Positions 23,522-31,668 of a DNA stretch of 41,783 nt are shown here, piece after piece. Each line of letters starts with the position of its first letter. Within the stretch, counting starts at the first letter, position 1. Both the position numbers and the translations under genes were made by a program. A model generated the notes under the pieces. It ran no database searches, was not told the origin of the DNA, and was given only the letters and a program-made list of their open reading frames with translations. Source of the DNA: Betaproteobacteria bacterium (GTDB taxonomy: Bacteria > Pseudomonadota > Gammaproteobacteria > Burkholderiales > SG8-41). The stretch spans positions 1-41,783 of the forward strand of contig JACPEF010000099.1 of assembly GCA_016183675.1 (NCBI GenBank). Reading direction: 5' to 3'.

Positions 23522-24490
23522 ATGAACATCGCCGTCCGTTACGCGCTGGCACTTGTTTTCGTGATCCTGCCTGCAACCGCTGTGCTCGCGCAGGCCTATC
23601 CTGCGAAGCCGGTGCGCATCATCATCCCCTTCCCGCCGGGCGGGCCGACCGACCTCATGGGGCGCCTCGCCGCCGATCGTCTGACCAGGGCGTGGGGCGT
23701 GCAGGTCGTGGCCGACAACCGGCCCGGCGCCGGCGGCAACATCGGCACGGAGCTGTGCGCCAAGTCGCCGCCCGACGGCTACACCCTCTGCATGTTGACG
23801 GTGGCGCAAAGCATTTCGCCCGGCATCTACAAGAAGCTCGGCTTCGATCCGATCAGGGATTTCGCGCATGTGACACTGATGGCGATCCTGCCGAGCCTCC
23901 TCACCACCCACCCGGCGCTGCCGGTAAAAAACGTGAAGGAATTGGTCGCGCTGGCGAAGGCGCGTCCCGGGCAGCTCATTTACGCCTCCACCGGCAATGG
24001 CACGAGCCCTCACATGCTGATGGAAATGTTCAAGTGGATGGCGGGCGTGAACATGGTGCACGTCCCGTACAGGGGTCAGGCGCCCTCCGTGATAGACCAG
24101 ATCTCGGGCCAGATCGAGCTCGCCTTCAATACCGCGATCACCGTGATGCCGCATGTCAATCAGGGCAAACTGCGCCCGATCGCGGTGTCCACCGTGGATC
24201 GCTTCCCGCCGCTGCCCCACCTGCCGACCGTGAACGAGTCCGGCGTCAAGGGCTTTGATGGCAGCTCGTGGCAGTCGGTGGTGATGCCGGCGGGCACCTC
24301 GCGCGACATCGTGGCGAAGGTCTATCTGGAGCTTTCCGCCATGTTGAAATCCGCCGATACCCGCGAGAAATTCCTGGCGCAGGGGGCGCTCGCCTCCGGC
24401 ATCGAGCCGGACCAGTTCGCGGCCTTCGTCAAGCGCGAGACCGAGAAGTGGGCGCGCGTCGCGAAGGCCGCCAACGTCAAGGTCGACTGA
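23522..24490 (+). CDS. Bug/TctC-family periplasmic solute-binding protein
   Basis: The 322-residue protein has a signal peptide (NIAVRYALALVFVILPATAVLAQA). The TctC/Bug fold follows: YPAKPVRIIIPFPPGGPTD near 28, ADNRPGAGGNIGTE near 66, and VHVPYRGQAPSVIDQISGQI near 178. Bug proteins bind carboxylates such as citrate, glutamate or aromatic acids and may feed TctAB-type transporters or sensory systems. No tctA or tctB is present, so this is one of the many orphan Bug proteins of betaproteobacteria. A good AGAGGGAA site precedes the ATG. A membrane protein gene follows after 4 bp. Confidence 0.93.
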   Translation: MNIAVRYALALVFVILPATAVLAQAYPAKPVRIIIPFPPGGPTDLMGRLAADRLTRAWGVQVVADNRPGAGGNIGTELCAKSPPDGYTLCMLTVAQSISPGIYKKLGFDPIRDFAHVTLMAILPSLLTTHPALPVKNVKELVALAKARPGQLIYASTGNGTSPHMLMEMFKWMAGVNMVHVPYRGQAPSVIDQISGQIELAFNTAITVMPHVNQGKLRPIAVSTVDRFPPLPHLPTVNESGVKGFDGSSWQSVVMPAGTSRDIVAKVYLELSAMLKSADTREKFLAQGALASGIEPDQFAAFVKRETEKWARVAKAANVKVD

Positions 24491-24494
24491 GCGG

Positions 24495-25175
24495 GTGAGC
24501 GGGACCGAGGCAGCTGCCGGCACGGCGCTGCCGGCCGATATCGTCCGGCTGACCCGCTTCCATCAGGGCATCGATCTCTACTTCCCGCCGTTGCGCACTC
24601 CCGGGGTCGCGCTGGCGCTGGCTTTGTTCGGTGCGGCGTGCCTCGCGCCGGGCCTGCTCGCCGCGGCGGCGGTAGCGCCCGCCTCCGGGTCCGATTCCGC
24701 CGGTCTGATCGCCTTCTGGCTGATGAGCATCTTCATCCTGCCCTTCGTCGTGTTCGGCGTGGCGTTCATCGCACCCGCCGTCTATCTGCTCGCCAACTCG
24801 CTCAGCGTGCGGGTCACCGAGTCCGGGATCGTGAGCGCGCGCCGCGTTTTCGGGCTGCCGCTCGGCGAGCGCCGGGTCGCGCGCGCCGATATCGCCATGC
24901 TCGAGGCAGCGACGCCGCTGCGCTATCGCGAGCTGCGCGCGGAGGCCCCGTACTACAGTTTGGTCATCAAGACAAAAAGCGGAATGGGGCTCACGCTGCG
25001 CGAGGCCTACCGCACCGGCCGGCTCGACCACTACCGCAACCGCATCGTCACGGTGGCGGAGAGCCTGCGCGGCGAGGCGCTGATGGAGCGCGTGAGATCG
25101 GAAATCCTCAAGGCAGGGCGGCTTGCGCACCTCGCGTCGCGCGCCTCCGCGCAGGAGCCACACGAGGCCCCGTAA
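24495..25175 (+). CDS. Unknown two-helix membrane protein
   Basis: I do not recognise this 226-residue protein. It starts at GTG, 4 bp after the Bug stop, and is probably co-transcribed with it. Two or three hydrophobic segments lie near 36-62 (ALALALFGAACLAPGLLAAA) and 72-100 (AFWLMSIFILPFVVFGVAFI). They are followed by a soluble part resembling bacterial PH-like or YdbT-type domains: SLSVRVTESGIVSARRVFGL, then RADIAMLEAATPLRYRE and TLREAYRTGRLDHYRNR. No enzymatic motif is visible. It could be an envelope protein working with the Bug protein, but only position suggests this. Confidence 0.65.
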   Translation: MSGTEAAAGTALPADIVRLTRFHQGIDLYFPPLRTPGVALALALFGAACLAPGLLAAAAVAPASGSDSAGLIAFWLMSIFILPFVVFGVAFIAPAVYLLANSLSVRVTESGIVSARRVFGLPLGERRVARADIAMLEAATPLRYRELRAEAPYYSLVIKTKSGMGLTLREAYRTGRLDHYRNRIVTVAESLRGEALMERVRSEILKAGRLAHLASRASAQEPHEAP

Positions 25176-25208
25176 GAAGGAGGTCGAGGCGCGCCTCGAC
25201 CGCGCCGA

Positions 25209-25442
25209 TCAGTGGTAGACGAGAGGCAGGTTCATCAGGACGTCGAAATTGCCGAGGAATTCGTCGACGTGCTCGACCGAGGCGTTTTCCGAGACCGCGT
25301 TCCGCATCGACTGGGCGAACCGGTCCGCGACATCCCCCTGGAAGAACGTCCCGCGCTGGGTGCGCTTGTCCACCAGCTCGTAGCCGTGCTGCGCGGGGTA
25401 TTCCACCACGTAGTAGTTGTCGCTGTTGTAGAGGATGTTCAT
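25209..25442 (-). CDS. DUF3567 family protein
   Basis: This 77-residue soluble protein starts MNILYNSDNYYVVEYPAQ and ends NFDVLMNLPLVYH, matching the small DUF3567 family found in betaproteobacteria. It contains no membrane segment or known catalytic motif. The ATG at 25442 matches the family start; the longer open frame to 25955 is antisense to the Sel1 gene and not coding. The function is unknown. It is convergent with the membrane protein gene and divergent from the Sel1 gene. Confidence 0.82.
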   Translation of the reverse strand: MNILYNSDNYYVVEYPAQHGYELVDKRTQRGTFFQGDVADRFAQSMRNAVSENASVEHVDEFLGNFDVLMNLPLVYH

Positions 25443-25689
25443 AGAGCGCCTTGGGCGCGTCGCCCCAGTCCTGTTAACGCATCGGCCCGCGCCGGGGCTG
25501 ACACACCGTCCCCGGTAGGGCCCCGCGAGAAATCCGTCACGAACGCCATCATCCATTCCGTCACGGAATCCCGTGCTTGACCATAATTTTGGGTTTCCGA
25601 GCGGGATTTTCAAGGGATCGTCCGGGCGGGGCGCACTGTCGTAGGTGTTATATTGGCCGAAACGGCTCGCAAGCCGGTTCCCCGCCGGA

Positions 25690-26787
25690 ATGAATCGTAG
25701 AATCGTCTCCCGCGCCCTCCTCGCGGCCCTGCTCGCGCTCCCGCCGCTCGTCTCGCAGCCGGGATACGAGCACGGAAAGGAGGCCTTGAAACGCGGCGAA
25801 TTCGGCACCGCTGCACAGCAGTTCGCCGAGGATGCGCGCGCGGGCCATTCGAGGGCGCAGCTCGCGCTCGGGCTCCTCCACGCGGCGGGGCTTGGCGTCG
25901 CGCAAAGCAACGCGGAAGCGACGACGTGGTTCGCCCGCGCGGCGGAACAGGGCAACGCTCACGCCCAGTACAACCTGGGCCTGATGCGCCTCGTCGGCAT
26001 CGGCGTCGCGCGGAACGAGACGGAGGCCGTCCGGTGGTTCCGTGAAGCCGCCAGGATGGGCCTTCCACAGGCGCAGTCCGACCTCGGGGCCCTCCATTTC
26101 TACGGCCAGCACGGTGAGATCGCGTATCCGGAAGCCCTGTCGTGGCTGCGCGCCGCCGCGGAGCGGGGCCATCCGCTCGCACAGGTGAATCTCGCCAGTG
26201 CATACCTGACCGGCGGAGCCGCGTCGCGGCCGGGCTTCGGGGGCGCGCCGTTTTCGCGCCCGCCGGGCGTCACGGGCGACCTCATTCCGAAGGACGAGCG
26301 CGAAGCCGCGCGCTGGTTTCAGATGGCGGCGGCGCAAGGGGTCGTCGTGGCGCAGTTCAATCTCGGCCTGCTCCATGAAAAAGGCCGGGGCGTGGAGCTC
26401 AATCCATCCGAGGCGATGAAGTGGTATGCGAGAGCGGTCGACGCGGAGTTCGTCCCGGCCTTCCTCAATCTTGCGAGACTGTACGAATCCGGACCCGAGG
26501 CGGCGCGCGACCGCGCGGCAGCCATCCAGTTGAGGATCCGGTCCTGGCAGAGTGGCTTGCACCGGACGCAGCAGCATCCGATCGTCGTGATGCACTTCGG
26601 AATCCGCACCCTGCGGCACCTCGACGGGCGCAAGATCTGGGCCGATCGCCGGCAAATCGGGACCGACGACCCGCGCGGGGGCACCCTGTTTTTTCTGTTC
26701 GAACCCGATTTCCTGATCGATCCCGACCTCGGATTCGATCTCCCGCACGCCTTCCGTCCCGTCGGGCTCGGCCCGCAGCCGCGGTGA
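25690..26787 (+). CDS. Exported Sel1-repeat protein
   Basis: The 365-residue protein starts at ATG 25690 with a signal peptide (NRRIVSRALLAALLALPPLV). Sel1-like repeats run from about residue 40 to 290, each near 36 residues: QLALGLLHAAGLGVAQSN, AQYNLGLMRLVGIGVARNE, AQSDLGALHFYGQHGEI, AQVNLASAYLTGG and AQFNLGLLHEKGRGVELN. A 25-residue Gly/Pro/Arg-rich insert (SRPGFGGAPFSRPPGVTG) interrupts them near 194. The C-terminal 70 residues are not repeats. The role is probably envelope protein-protein contact. The stop TGA lies within a dispersed repeat word (GTGATCTCTGTGGCTAAT, 26784-26801) that also carries the stop of the facing gene. The 247 bp upstream hold no gene. Confidence 0.83.
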   Translation: MNRRIVSRALLAALLALPPLVSQPGYEHGKEALKRGEFGTAAQQFAEDARAGHSRAQLALGLLHAAGLGVAQSNAEATTWFARAAEQGNAHAQYNLGLMRLVGIGVARNETEAVRWFREAARMGLPQAQSDLGALHFYGQHGEIAYPEALSWLRAAAERGHPLAQVNLASAYLTGGAASRPGFGGAPFSRPPGVTGDLIPKDEREAARWFQMAAAQGVVVAQFNLGLLHEKGRGVELNPSEAMKWYARAVDAEFVPAFLNLARLYESGPEAARDRAAAIQLRIRSWQSGLHRTQQHPIVVMHFGIRTLRHLDGRKIWADRRQIGTDDPRGGTLFFLFEPDFLIDPDLGFDLPHAFRPVGLGPQPR

Positions 26788-26796
26788 TCTCTGTGG

Positions 26797-27696
26797 CTAA
26801 TTTCGCTTCTGCGCGCGGCGCAGCTGGCTCAGGGCGATGCCGGTAAGAATCAGCAGAAGCCCGGTGTAAGCGTTGGCGCCGGGCTCCTCCCCCAGGATCG
26901 CCACGCCCACGAACAGGGCGACGACCGGGATGCAGTAATTCGCCAGGGACATGAAGGTGGGGCCGGCCGAGCCGATGAGCTTCAGGTACGCCAGGGTCGC
27001 GATCGCGGTCGGGCCGATGCCGATCCAGATCACGGCGGAAACTGAGAGTCCGCTCGGCGCAAGCCGCCACGGCTGGTCCACCACGAGCGCGATCGGCACG
27101 CTGATCACCGCTGCCACGGCGATGATCGCGGCGGAGGCGACCATCACGTCACCCTTGAGGGTCCGGCGCACGAGCACGGTGTTCGTCGCGTAACAGAGCG
27201 CGCCTGAGAGCACCGCGAGCTGGGCGAGGATTTCGATCAGCGCCCCGCCCAGGCCGGCGAGCGCGGCCGGCCCCATCAGCACCACGATCCCCCCGAAGCC
27301 CGACAGGAAACCGGCGACGCGGTTGCGGGTCATGTGCTCGCCGGCGACCCAGACGTGCGCGAGCACCATCGTCGCGAGCGGCATGATCGCCATGAGAATG
27401 CCGGCGAGCGCGCTGTCAATGTGCTGCTGTCCCCAGGTGATGAACCAGAACGGCAGGCAGTTTCCCACCAGCGCGAGCACGACGTACGGCGACCACGCCC
27501 GCCCGCTCCGCGGCAGGGTGTAGCCCCGCGCTCGAATCACCGCGACCAGGATCACGGCGCCGATCACCAGCCGCGAGGCCACCAGCGTCGCCGGCGGCAC
27601 CGTTGCGACACCGAGCTTCACGAACATGAAGTTCGAGCCCCACAGCGCGACGAGGGTCGCGAGCAGGGCCCAGTCCTTGAGGGAGCGGCCGGGCAT
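26797..27696 (-). CDS. EamA/DMT-superfamily transporter
   Basis: The 299-residue protein has ten hydrophobic helices in two EamA repeats (about 8-140 and 155-290). WGSNFMFVKLGVATVPPATL near 20-39 is the typical first-repeat start, and SLANYCIPVVALFVGVAILG near 250 lies in the second repeat. It probably exports metabolites. ATG 27696 (MPGRSLKDWALLA) is preferred to the upstream TTG. It is convergent with the Sel1 gene across 9 bp. The spacer upstream (27697-27810) holds CACCAAGGCGCCAAGA and AGAATCGGG words of the repeat type seen elsewhere. Confidence 0.88.
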   Translation of the reverse strand: MPGRSLKDWALLATLVALWGSNFMFVKLGVATVPPATLVASRLVIGAVILVAVIRARGYTLPRSGRAWSPYVVLALVGNCLPFWFITWGQQHIDSALAGILMAIMPLATMVLAHVWVAGEHMTRNRVAGFLSGFGGIVVLMGPAALAGLGGALIEILAQLAVLSGALCYATNTVLVRRTLKGDVMVASAAIIAVAAVISVPIALVVDQPWRLAPSGLSVSAVIWIGIGPTAIATLAYLKLIGSAGPTFMSLANYCIPVVALFVGVAILGEEPGANAYTGLLLILTGIALSQLRRAQKRN

Positions 27697-27810
27697 GTCA
27701 GGAAACCGCGGAATAATTAGCCACCAAGGCGCCAAGAAAAGTTCTCAACGCAGAATCGGGAGCCGTAGAATCGGGGAAGCGGGGGTTGATTTTTGAGAAA
27801 GGATACACGA

Positions 27811-28656
27811 ATGACCCGTCCCTCCGTTGCGAAGGTTATGCTGCTGGCCGCGCTCCTTGTGTCGCCGGGAGTGGCGCAGCAACTTCAGTTTGAGGCCCCG
27901 CCGAAGGCCGCGGCCGGGCGCAGCGCGCTGCCGGCGAAGCCGATTCCGGGCACGGAACTTCTCGCCGAGCTGCGCAAAGGCGGCTATGTCATCTATTTCC
28001 GCCACGCCTCGACCGATTTCTCGCGCAACGATTCCCAGTCGAAGAGCGACGACGACTGCGAGAACCAGCGCCCGCTCACGGACAAGGGCCGTGAAGAGGC
28101 CCGGCAGATCGGGGCGGCGCTCCGCGAGCTGAAGATCCCGGTCGCAAAGGTGCTGTCGAGCCCGCGCTGCCGCACCATGGAGACCGCGATGCTCGCGTTC
28201 GGCCGCGCGGAGCAGGAGAGCGCGGTGCGCGGGGGGCCGGCCCGAACGGCCGATCCCCAGCGCTACGCCGGGCTGCGGCGCCTGCTTTCAACCCTTCCGG
28301 AGCCGGGGCAGAACGTGGTGATCTCAAGTCACGGCAATCCGTTCTACGGCGTCGCCGGCGCGCCGTACCTCGCCGAGGGCGAAGCGGCTATCGTGCGCCC
28401 GCTGGGGAAAGACTTCGAAATCATCGCGCGCGTCCGCCACGACGCCTGGCGTGCATACCTCTATAGCTGCTCGCGCAACGCCTTCGCAGCGGCGACCATA
28501 TTGGCTAGCGCCACCCTGGTCTCCGGCCACCTTCGGGTCTTCAGGCCGCAGTCGGGATTGACCCAAAGGTTGCGGGGTGGAAGCACGGCCCGCGCCCTAC
28601 GCAGCAGCGTGCACATTTCCTTTTCGGTAGGAACACGTGGCGAGTGGATGTCGTAG
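27811..28656 (+). CDS. Exported histidine phosphatase family protein, overlapping metE
   Basis: The 281-residue protein starts at ATG 27811 with GAGAAAGGA before it. It has a signal peptide (SVAKVMLLAALLVSPGVAQQ). Phosphoglycerate-mutase-type motifs follow: YVIYFRHASTDF with the RHxxT core near 67, LSSPRCRTMETA near 120 and VISSHGNPFYGV near 175. The expected domain ends near VRHDAWRAYLYS, about residue 218. The last 60 or so residues are read antisense through the 3' end of metE, with 196 bp of convergent overlap. The original stop was probably lost. The substrate is unknown. Confidence 0.8.
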   Translation: MTRPSVAKVMLLAALLVSPGVAQQLQFEAPPKAAAGRSALPAKPIPGTELLAELRKGGYVIYFRHASTDFSRNDSQSKSDDDCENQRPLTDKGREEARQIGAALRELKIPVAKVLSSPRCRTMETAMLAFGRAEQESAVRGGPARTADPQRYAGLRRLLSTLPEPGQNVVISSHGNPFYGVAGAPYLAEGEAAIVRPLGKDFEIIARVRHDAWRAYLYSCSRNAFAAATILASATLVSGHLRVFRPQSGLTQRLRGGSTARALRSSVHISFSVGTRGEWMS

Positions 28657-30767
28657 ACGCCCGGGCCGATTTCATTCGGATAATGGAAACTCGCGAAGGC
28701 GTCGAGCAGCTCCATCTGCGACCGGGATGTTTCGATGGTGATGACATCGGCATCCATCTCGGCGACGGAATCGATGATGTCGTTGAACTCCGAGTAGCAC
28801 ATATGGGTATGGATCTGAGTCTCGTCAGCCACCCCGGAGGAGGCCAAGCGGAATACATCCACCGCCCAACGTAGATAATCCTTCCACTCCGCCTTGCGCA
28901 ACGGCAGCCCCTCGCGGATGGCCGGCTCGTCGATCTGGATGATACGGATGCCGGCTTTTTCGAGGTCGCACACTTCATCACGGATCGCCAGAGCGATCTG
29001 TTTCGCCGTGATCGAACGCGGCTGATCGTCCCGTACAGATGACCACTGCAGGATCGTGACCGGCCCGGTGAGCATTCCTTTGACGGGCTTCGCGGTCAAC
29101 GACTGCGCGTATTGCGACCATTTCACGGTCATCGGCGCTCGGCGTTCCACGTCGCCATAGATGATGGGCGGCTTGACGCAGCGTGAACCGTAGCTCTGCA
29201 CCCAACCGTTTGCGGTGAACGCGAACCCCTCCAGAAGCTCGCCGAAGTATTCCACCATGTCGTTGCGCTCGAACTCGCCGTGCACCAGCACGTCCAGACC
29301 GACGTCCTCCTGCCAGCGGATGGCTTGCTCGGTCTCCCTGCGAATTGCCCCCTCGTACTGTTCTTGCGTCAATTCACCCTTGCGGAAGCGGAGCCTGAGT
29401 TTTCGTACTTCATCGGTTTGCGGGAAGGAGCCGATTGTGGTTGTGGGATATAAGGGCAAATTGAGGAGCGCGTGCTGTTTTGCCTGGCGCACGCTAAAAG
29501 GGCTTTGGCGGCTGAGATCGCCGGGAAGAACAGTTGCAAGACGCTGCTTCACGGCCGGCTTATGGATCAAAACCGACTGGCGGCGGCTTTCCATGTCGAG
29601 TAGGTTCTCCTTGAGCTCGTTCGAATGTTGTCTGTGAGAGTCGGACTGTGCCAGTTCCTTGAGAGTGACGACTTCATCCAGTTTTTGTCGGGCAAACGCC
29701 AGCCAACGCTTGATCTCGCCAGGCAGCGCTACCTCGTTGTTTTCGATGGTGAGGTCACAGGGCGCATGCAGCAGCGAACAGGAAGGCGCCAGCGCCACTC
29801 GCTCGCTGCCGAGCATTTCCACGGCCTTGGCGATCAGCGCCAAGGAATGGACGAAATCGTTTTTCCACACGTTGCGGCCATCCACGACCCCGAGCGAGAG
29901 GCCCAACTCGGGCGGAATTAAAGACAGCACGGCGTCCAGTTGCGCCGGCGCCCTGGCCAGGTCCAGATGCAGGAAGCTCACCGGAAGACTCGCGGCAAGC
30001 CTGGTGTTATCGTCGAGTCCCGCAAAATAGGTGGCAAGAATGATCTTGAGTTCAGGACACGCCTTTGCAATCTCGGCATAGGCCGATACGTAGCCGTGCT
30101 TAGCTTTGTCCTGCAAATCCAGCGCGAGAAAGGGTTCGTCGATCTGGACATATTTCGCGCCTAGATCTTGAAGTTCGCCGAGGATTTGCAAGTAAACCGG
30201 CAGAAGCCGGTCGAGCAAATCGAGGCGGTTGAAGCCCGGTTCTTTCTCCTTACCCAGAAGCAGATAACTCACCGGTCCGATCAAAACGGGTTTTGCATTA
30301 AAGCCAAGCGATCGTGCCTCCTGAAACTCATCCAAAGCCTTCCGTGAAGTGAGGCTGAATGTCTGATCTTTCGTGAACTCAGGGACCAAGTAGTGGTAGT
30401 TGGTGTCGAACCACTTGGTCATCTCCATGGCGATGAGATCGAGACCGTCTTTCTGATAGCCCCGCGCCATGGCGAAGTACAAATCCAACTCTGAACTATC
30501 GGATTTTTCAAGCAGCGGCCGGTAACGCGCGGGGATCGCGCCGACCATGAGCGAGAGATCGAGCACATGGTCATAAAACGGGAAATCGTTGCAGGGGATT
30601 AAATCGATGTCCGACTCGCGCTGGAGCTGCCAGTTATTCCGGCGGATGGCCCGGGCAGCCTCCAGGAGTTCATCACGGCTGATCCGGGAAGACCAGTAAT
30701 CTTCGCAGGCTCTCTTGAGTTCTCTGTGGCTACCAATACGCGGATAGCCGAGGTTGTGCGTAAGCAT
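28461..30767 (-). CDS. metE: Cobalamin-independent methionine synthase
   Basis: The 768-residue enzyme transfers the methyl group of 5-methyltetrahydropteroyltri-L-glutamate to homocysteine without B12. It starts at ATG 30767 (MLTHNLGYPRIGSHREL), with AAGGAAA upstream. The N-terminal barrel has WFDTNYHYLVPEF near 126. The C-terminal catalytic barrel has TTTIGSFPQTDEVRKLR near 445 and VLVHGEFERNDMVEYFGELL. Zinc ligands lie in IHTHMCYSEFNDI near 655 and NPDCGLKTR near 744. G+C is visibly lower than its neighbours (31 of 60 in 30301-30360 against 38 of 60 in 33421-33480), which hints at transfer together with its riboswitch. Confidence 0.97.
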   Translation of the reverse strand: MLTHNLGYPRIGSHRELKRACEDYWSSRISRDELLEAARAIRRNNWQLQRESDIDLIPCNDFPFYDHVLDLSLMVGAIPARYRPLLEKSDSSELDLYFAMARGYQKDGLDLIAMEMTKWFDTNYHYLVPEFTKDQTFSLTSRKALDEFQEARSLGFNAKPVLIGPVSYLLLGKEKEPGFNRLDLLDRLLPVYLQILGELQDLGAKYVQIDEPFLALDLQDKAKHGYVSAYAEIAKACPELKIILATYFAGLDDNTRLAASLPVSFLHLDLARAPAQLDAVLSLIPPELGLSLGVVDGRNVWKNDFVHSLALIAKAVEMLGSERVALAPSCSLLHAPCDLTIENNEVALPGEIKRWLAFARQKLDEVVTLKELAQSDSHRQHSNELKENLLDMESRRQSVLIHKPAVKQRLATVLPGDLSRQSPFSVRQAKQHALLNLPLYPTTTIGSFPQTDEVRKLRLRFRKGELTQEQYEGAIRRETEQAIRWQEDVGLDVLVHGEFERNDMVEYFGELLEGFAFTANGWVQSYGSRCVKPPIIYGDVERRAPMTVKWSQYAQSLTAKPVKGMLTGPVTILQWSSVRDDQPRSITAKQIALAIRDEVCDLEKAGIRIIQIDEPAIREGLPLRKAEWKDYLRWAVDVFRLASSGVADETQIHTHMCYSEFNDIIDSVAEMDADVITIETSRSQMELLDAFASFHYPNEIGPGVYDIHSPRVPTEKEMCTLLRRARAVLPPRNLWVNPDCGLKTRRWPETRVALANMVAAAKALREQL

Positions 30768-30904
30768 GTGCACTTTTCCTTTCACAGGTTGACTCTATCG
30801 AGAACATAGCGATCCCGCCACGGAAAGAGGAAAGGCGAACACGCCCCGCGACCGCAGGCGCAAAGAGTCCACCCGACTGAGCCTCAGACCGCGGAAGCAT
30901 CGCC

Positions 30905-31080
30905 GTGGTGGATAAGGTAGGTCTCCTGGCTTGTAACACTTTCGCCACCCTTCCCATTCCGTTGCCGAAACAGTGGGTATTGCCGGCGAAAGCTTATGTG
31001 TTACTCACAGTTGCGCGACAGCTCGTGATTTGCACACGATTCCCTGCTACTTCGCGTAAAGCCAAACCTTATCCGTGGAT
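30905..31080 (-). promoter_or_regulatory. Cobalamin (B12) riboswitch controlling metE
   Basis: On the minus strand, going 5' to 3', GCAGGGAATC then GTGCAAATCACGAGCTG and CGCGCAACTGTGA match the conserved cobalamin core. CCACTGT..GGGAAGGGTGGC and the B12 box AGCCAGGAGACCTACC (30916-30931) follow. The B12 box differs by one base from the usual consensus. The 3' part leads through about 140 bases (30768-30904) to the metE start, where the expression platform must lie. Such switches repress metE when B12 is available. Because B12-independent MetE competes with MetH, this implies the organism makes or imports cobalamin. Confidence 0.93.
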
Positions 31081-31144
31081 AAAAATCCAAGACGAAGAAT
31101 AGCGGTTTATCGTGCTTGTGTATAGCTTTCGGTCGCCTGCAACC

Positions 31145-31290
31145 TAACCGGTCCCGGCCTTCTCCGCCCGGCTCGCGGAGGGCGTCGAGCACCGCGTTGT
31201 CAATGAAAATGGAAATGCGCGTTTTCCCTTTCTGGGGAATGACCGCGCCGCGTTTACCTTTCGATTTCTCTTGGTCTCTTGGGGTCGGAG
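31145..31290 (-). pseudogene. Remnant of a CopG/BrnA-like antitoxin
   Basis: One minus-strand frame reads EKSKGKRGAVIPQKGKTR followed by ISIFIDNAVLDALRE and GGEG. This resembles the ribbon-helix-helix antitoxin pattern of a GKTRISI strand and a following helix. No ATG, GTG or TTG precedes the motif in frame, and the helix region continues into sequence unlike the family. The gene therefore seems decayed. It directly follows the small orphan gene at 31306-31608. Confidence 0.4.
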
Positions 31291-31305
31291 TACTATTATT
31301 GGGCG

Positions 31306-31608
31306 CTAATGTCGAGCAGTAAATTCATCAGGCCATCCAGGAAATTTTTGCTTCATTTCGTCAACCAGTTGCCACAAGGATTGACGCAGGCTGCACGGAA
31401 AGGGCGAACCAAAGTAGAACTCAAGCCGTCTCCGACACTCCGTTTCATCATGAGACGTCGCATCCAGCAATGTGGACTCGTCCGAGAGAAAGATCGGTTG
31501 GTACTCGGGATCGGGCTCAACGATATTAAAGATCAAGCGGACCTCCCGTTCACGATCCTCAATCTCGGTGGTTTCCGCAAACTCAATTTTCTTCCGTCGT
31601 AAATCCAT
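31306..31608 (-). CDS. Small hypothetical protein
   Basis: This is a 100-residue acidic protein (MDLRRKKIEFAETTEIED and later RRLEFYFGSPFPCSLRQS) with a hydrophilic profile and no membrane segment. I do not recognise it. Its lower G+C matches the metE module to its left. An antitoxin-like remnant follows on the same strand, so a toxin-antitoxin origin is possible but unsupported by motifs. The open frame on the + strand over the same bases has no features of a protein. Confidence 0.5.
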   Translation of the reverse strand: MDLRRKKIEFAETTEIEDREREVRLIFNIVEPDPEYQPIFLSDESTLLDATSHDETECRRRLEFYFGSPFPCSLRQSLWQLVDEMKQKFPGWPDEFTARH

Positions 31609-31668
31609 GTGGTCGCTTAAACGAACCTGCTCGATGCTGTCCGTGTTGTCGTTTCCTAATTGATTCGT

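Noticed and set aside
30705..30735. TTCTCTGTGGCTA word in metE resembling the dispersed CTCTGTGGCTA repeat
   Set aside because: It encodes the conserved MetE residues GSHREL, so the match is explained by coding sequence.
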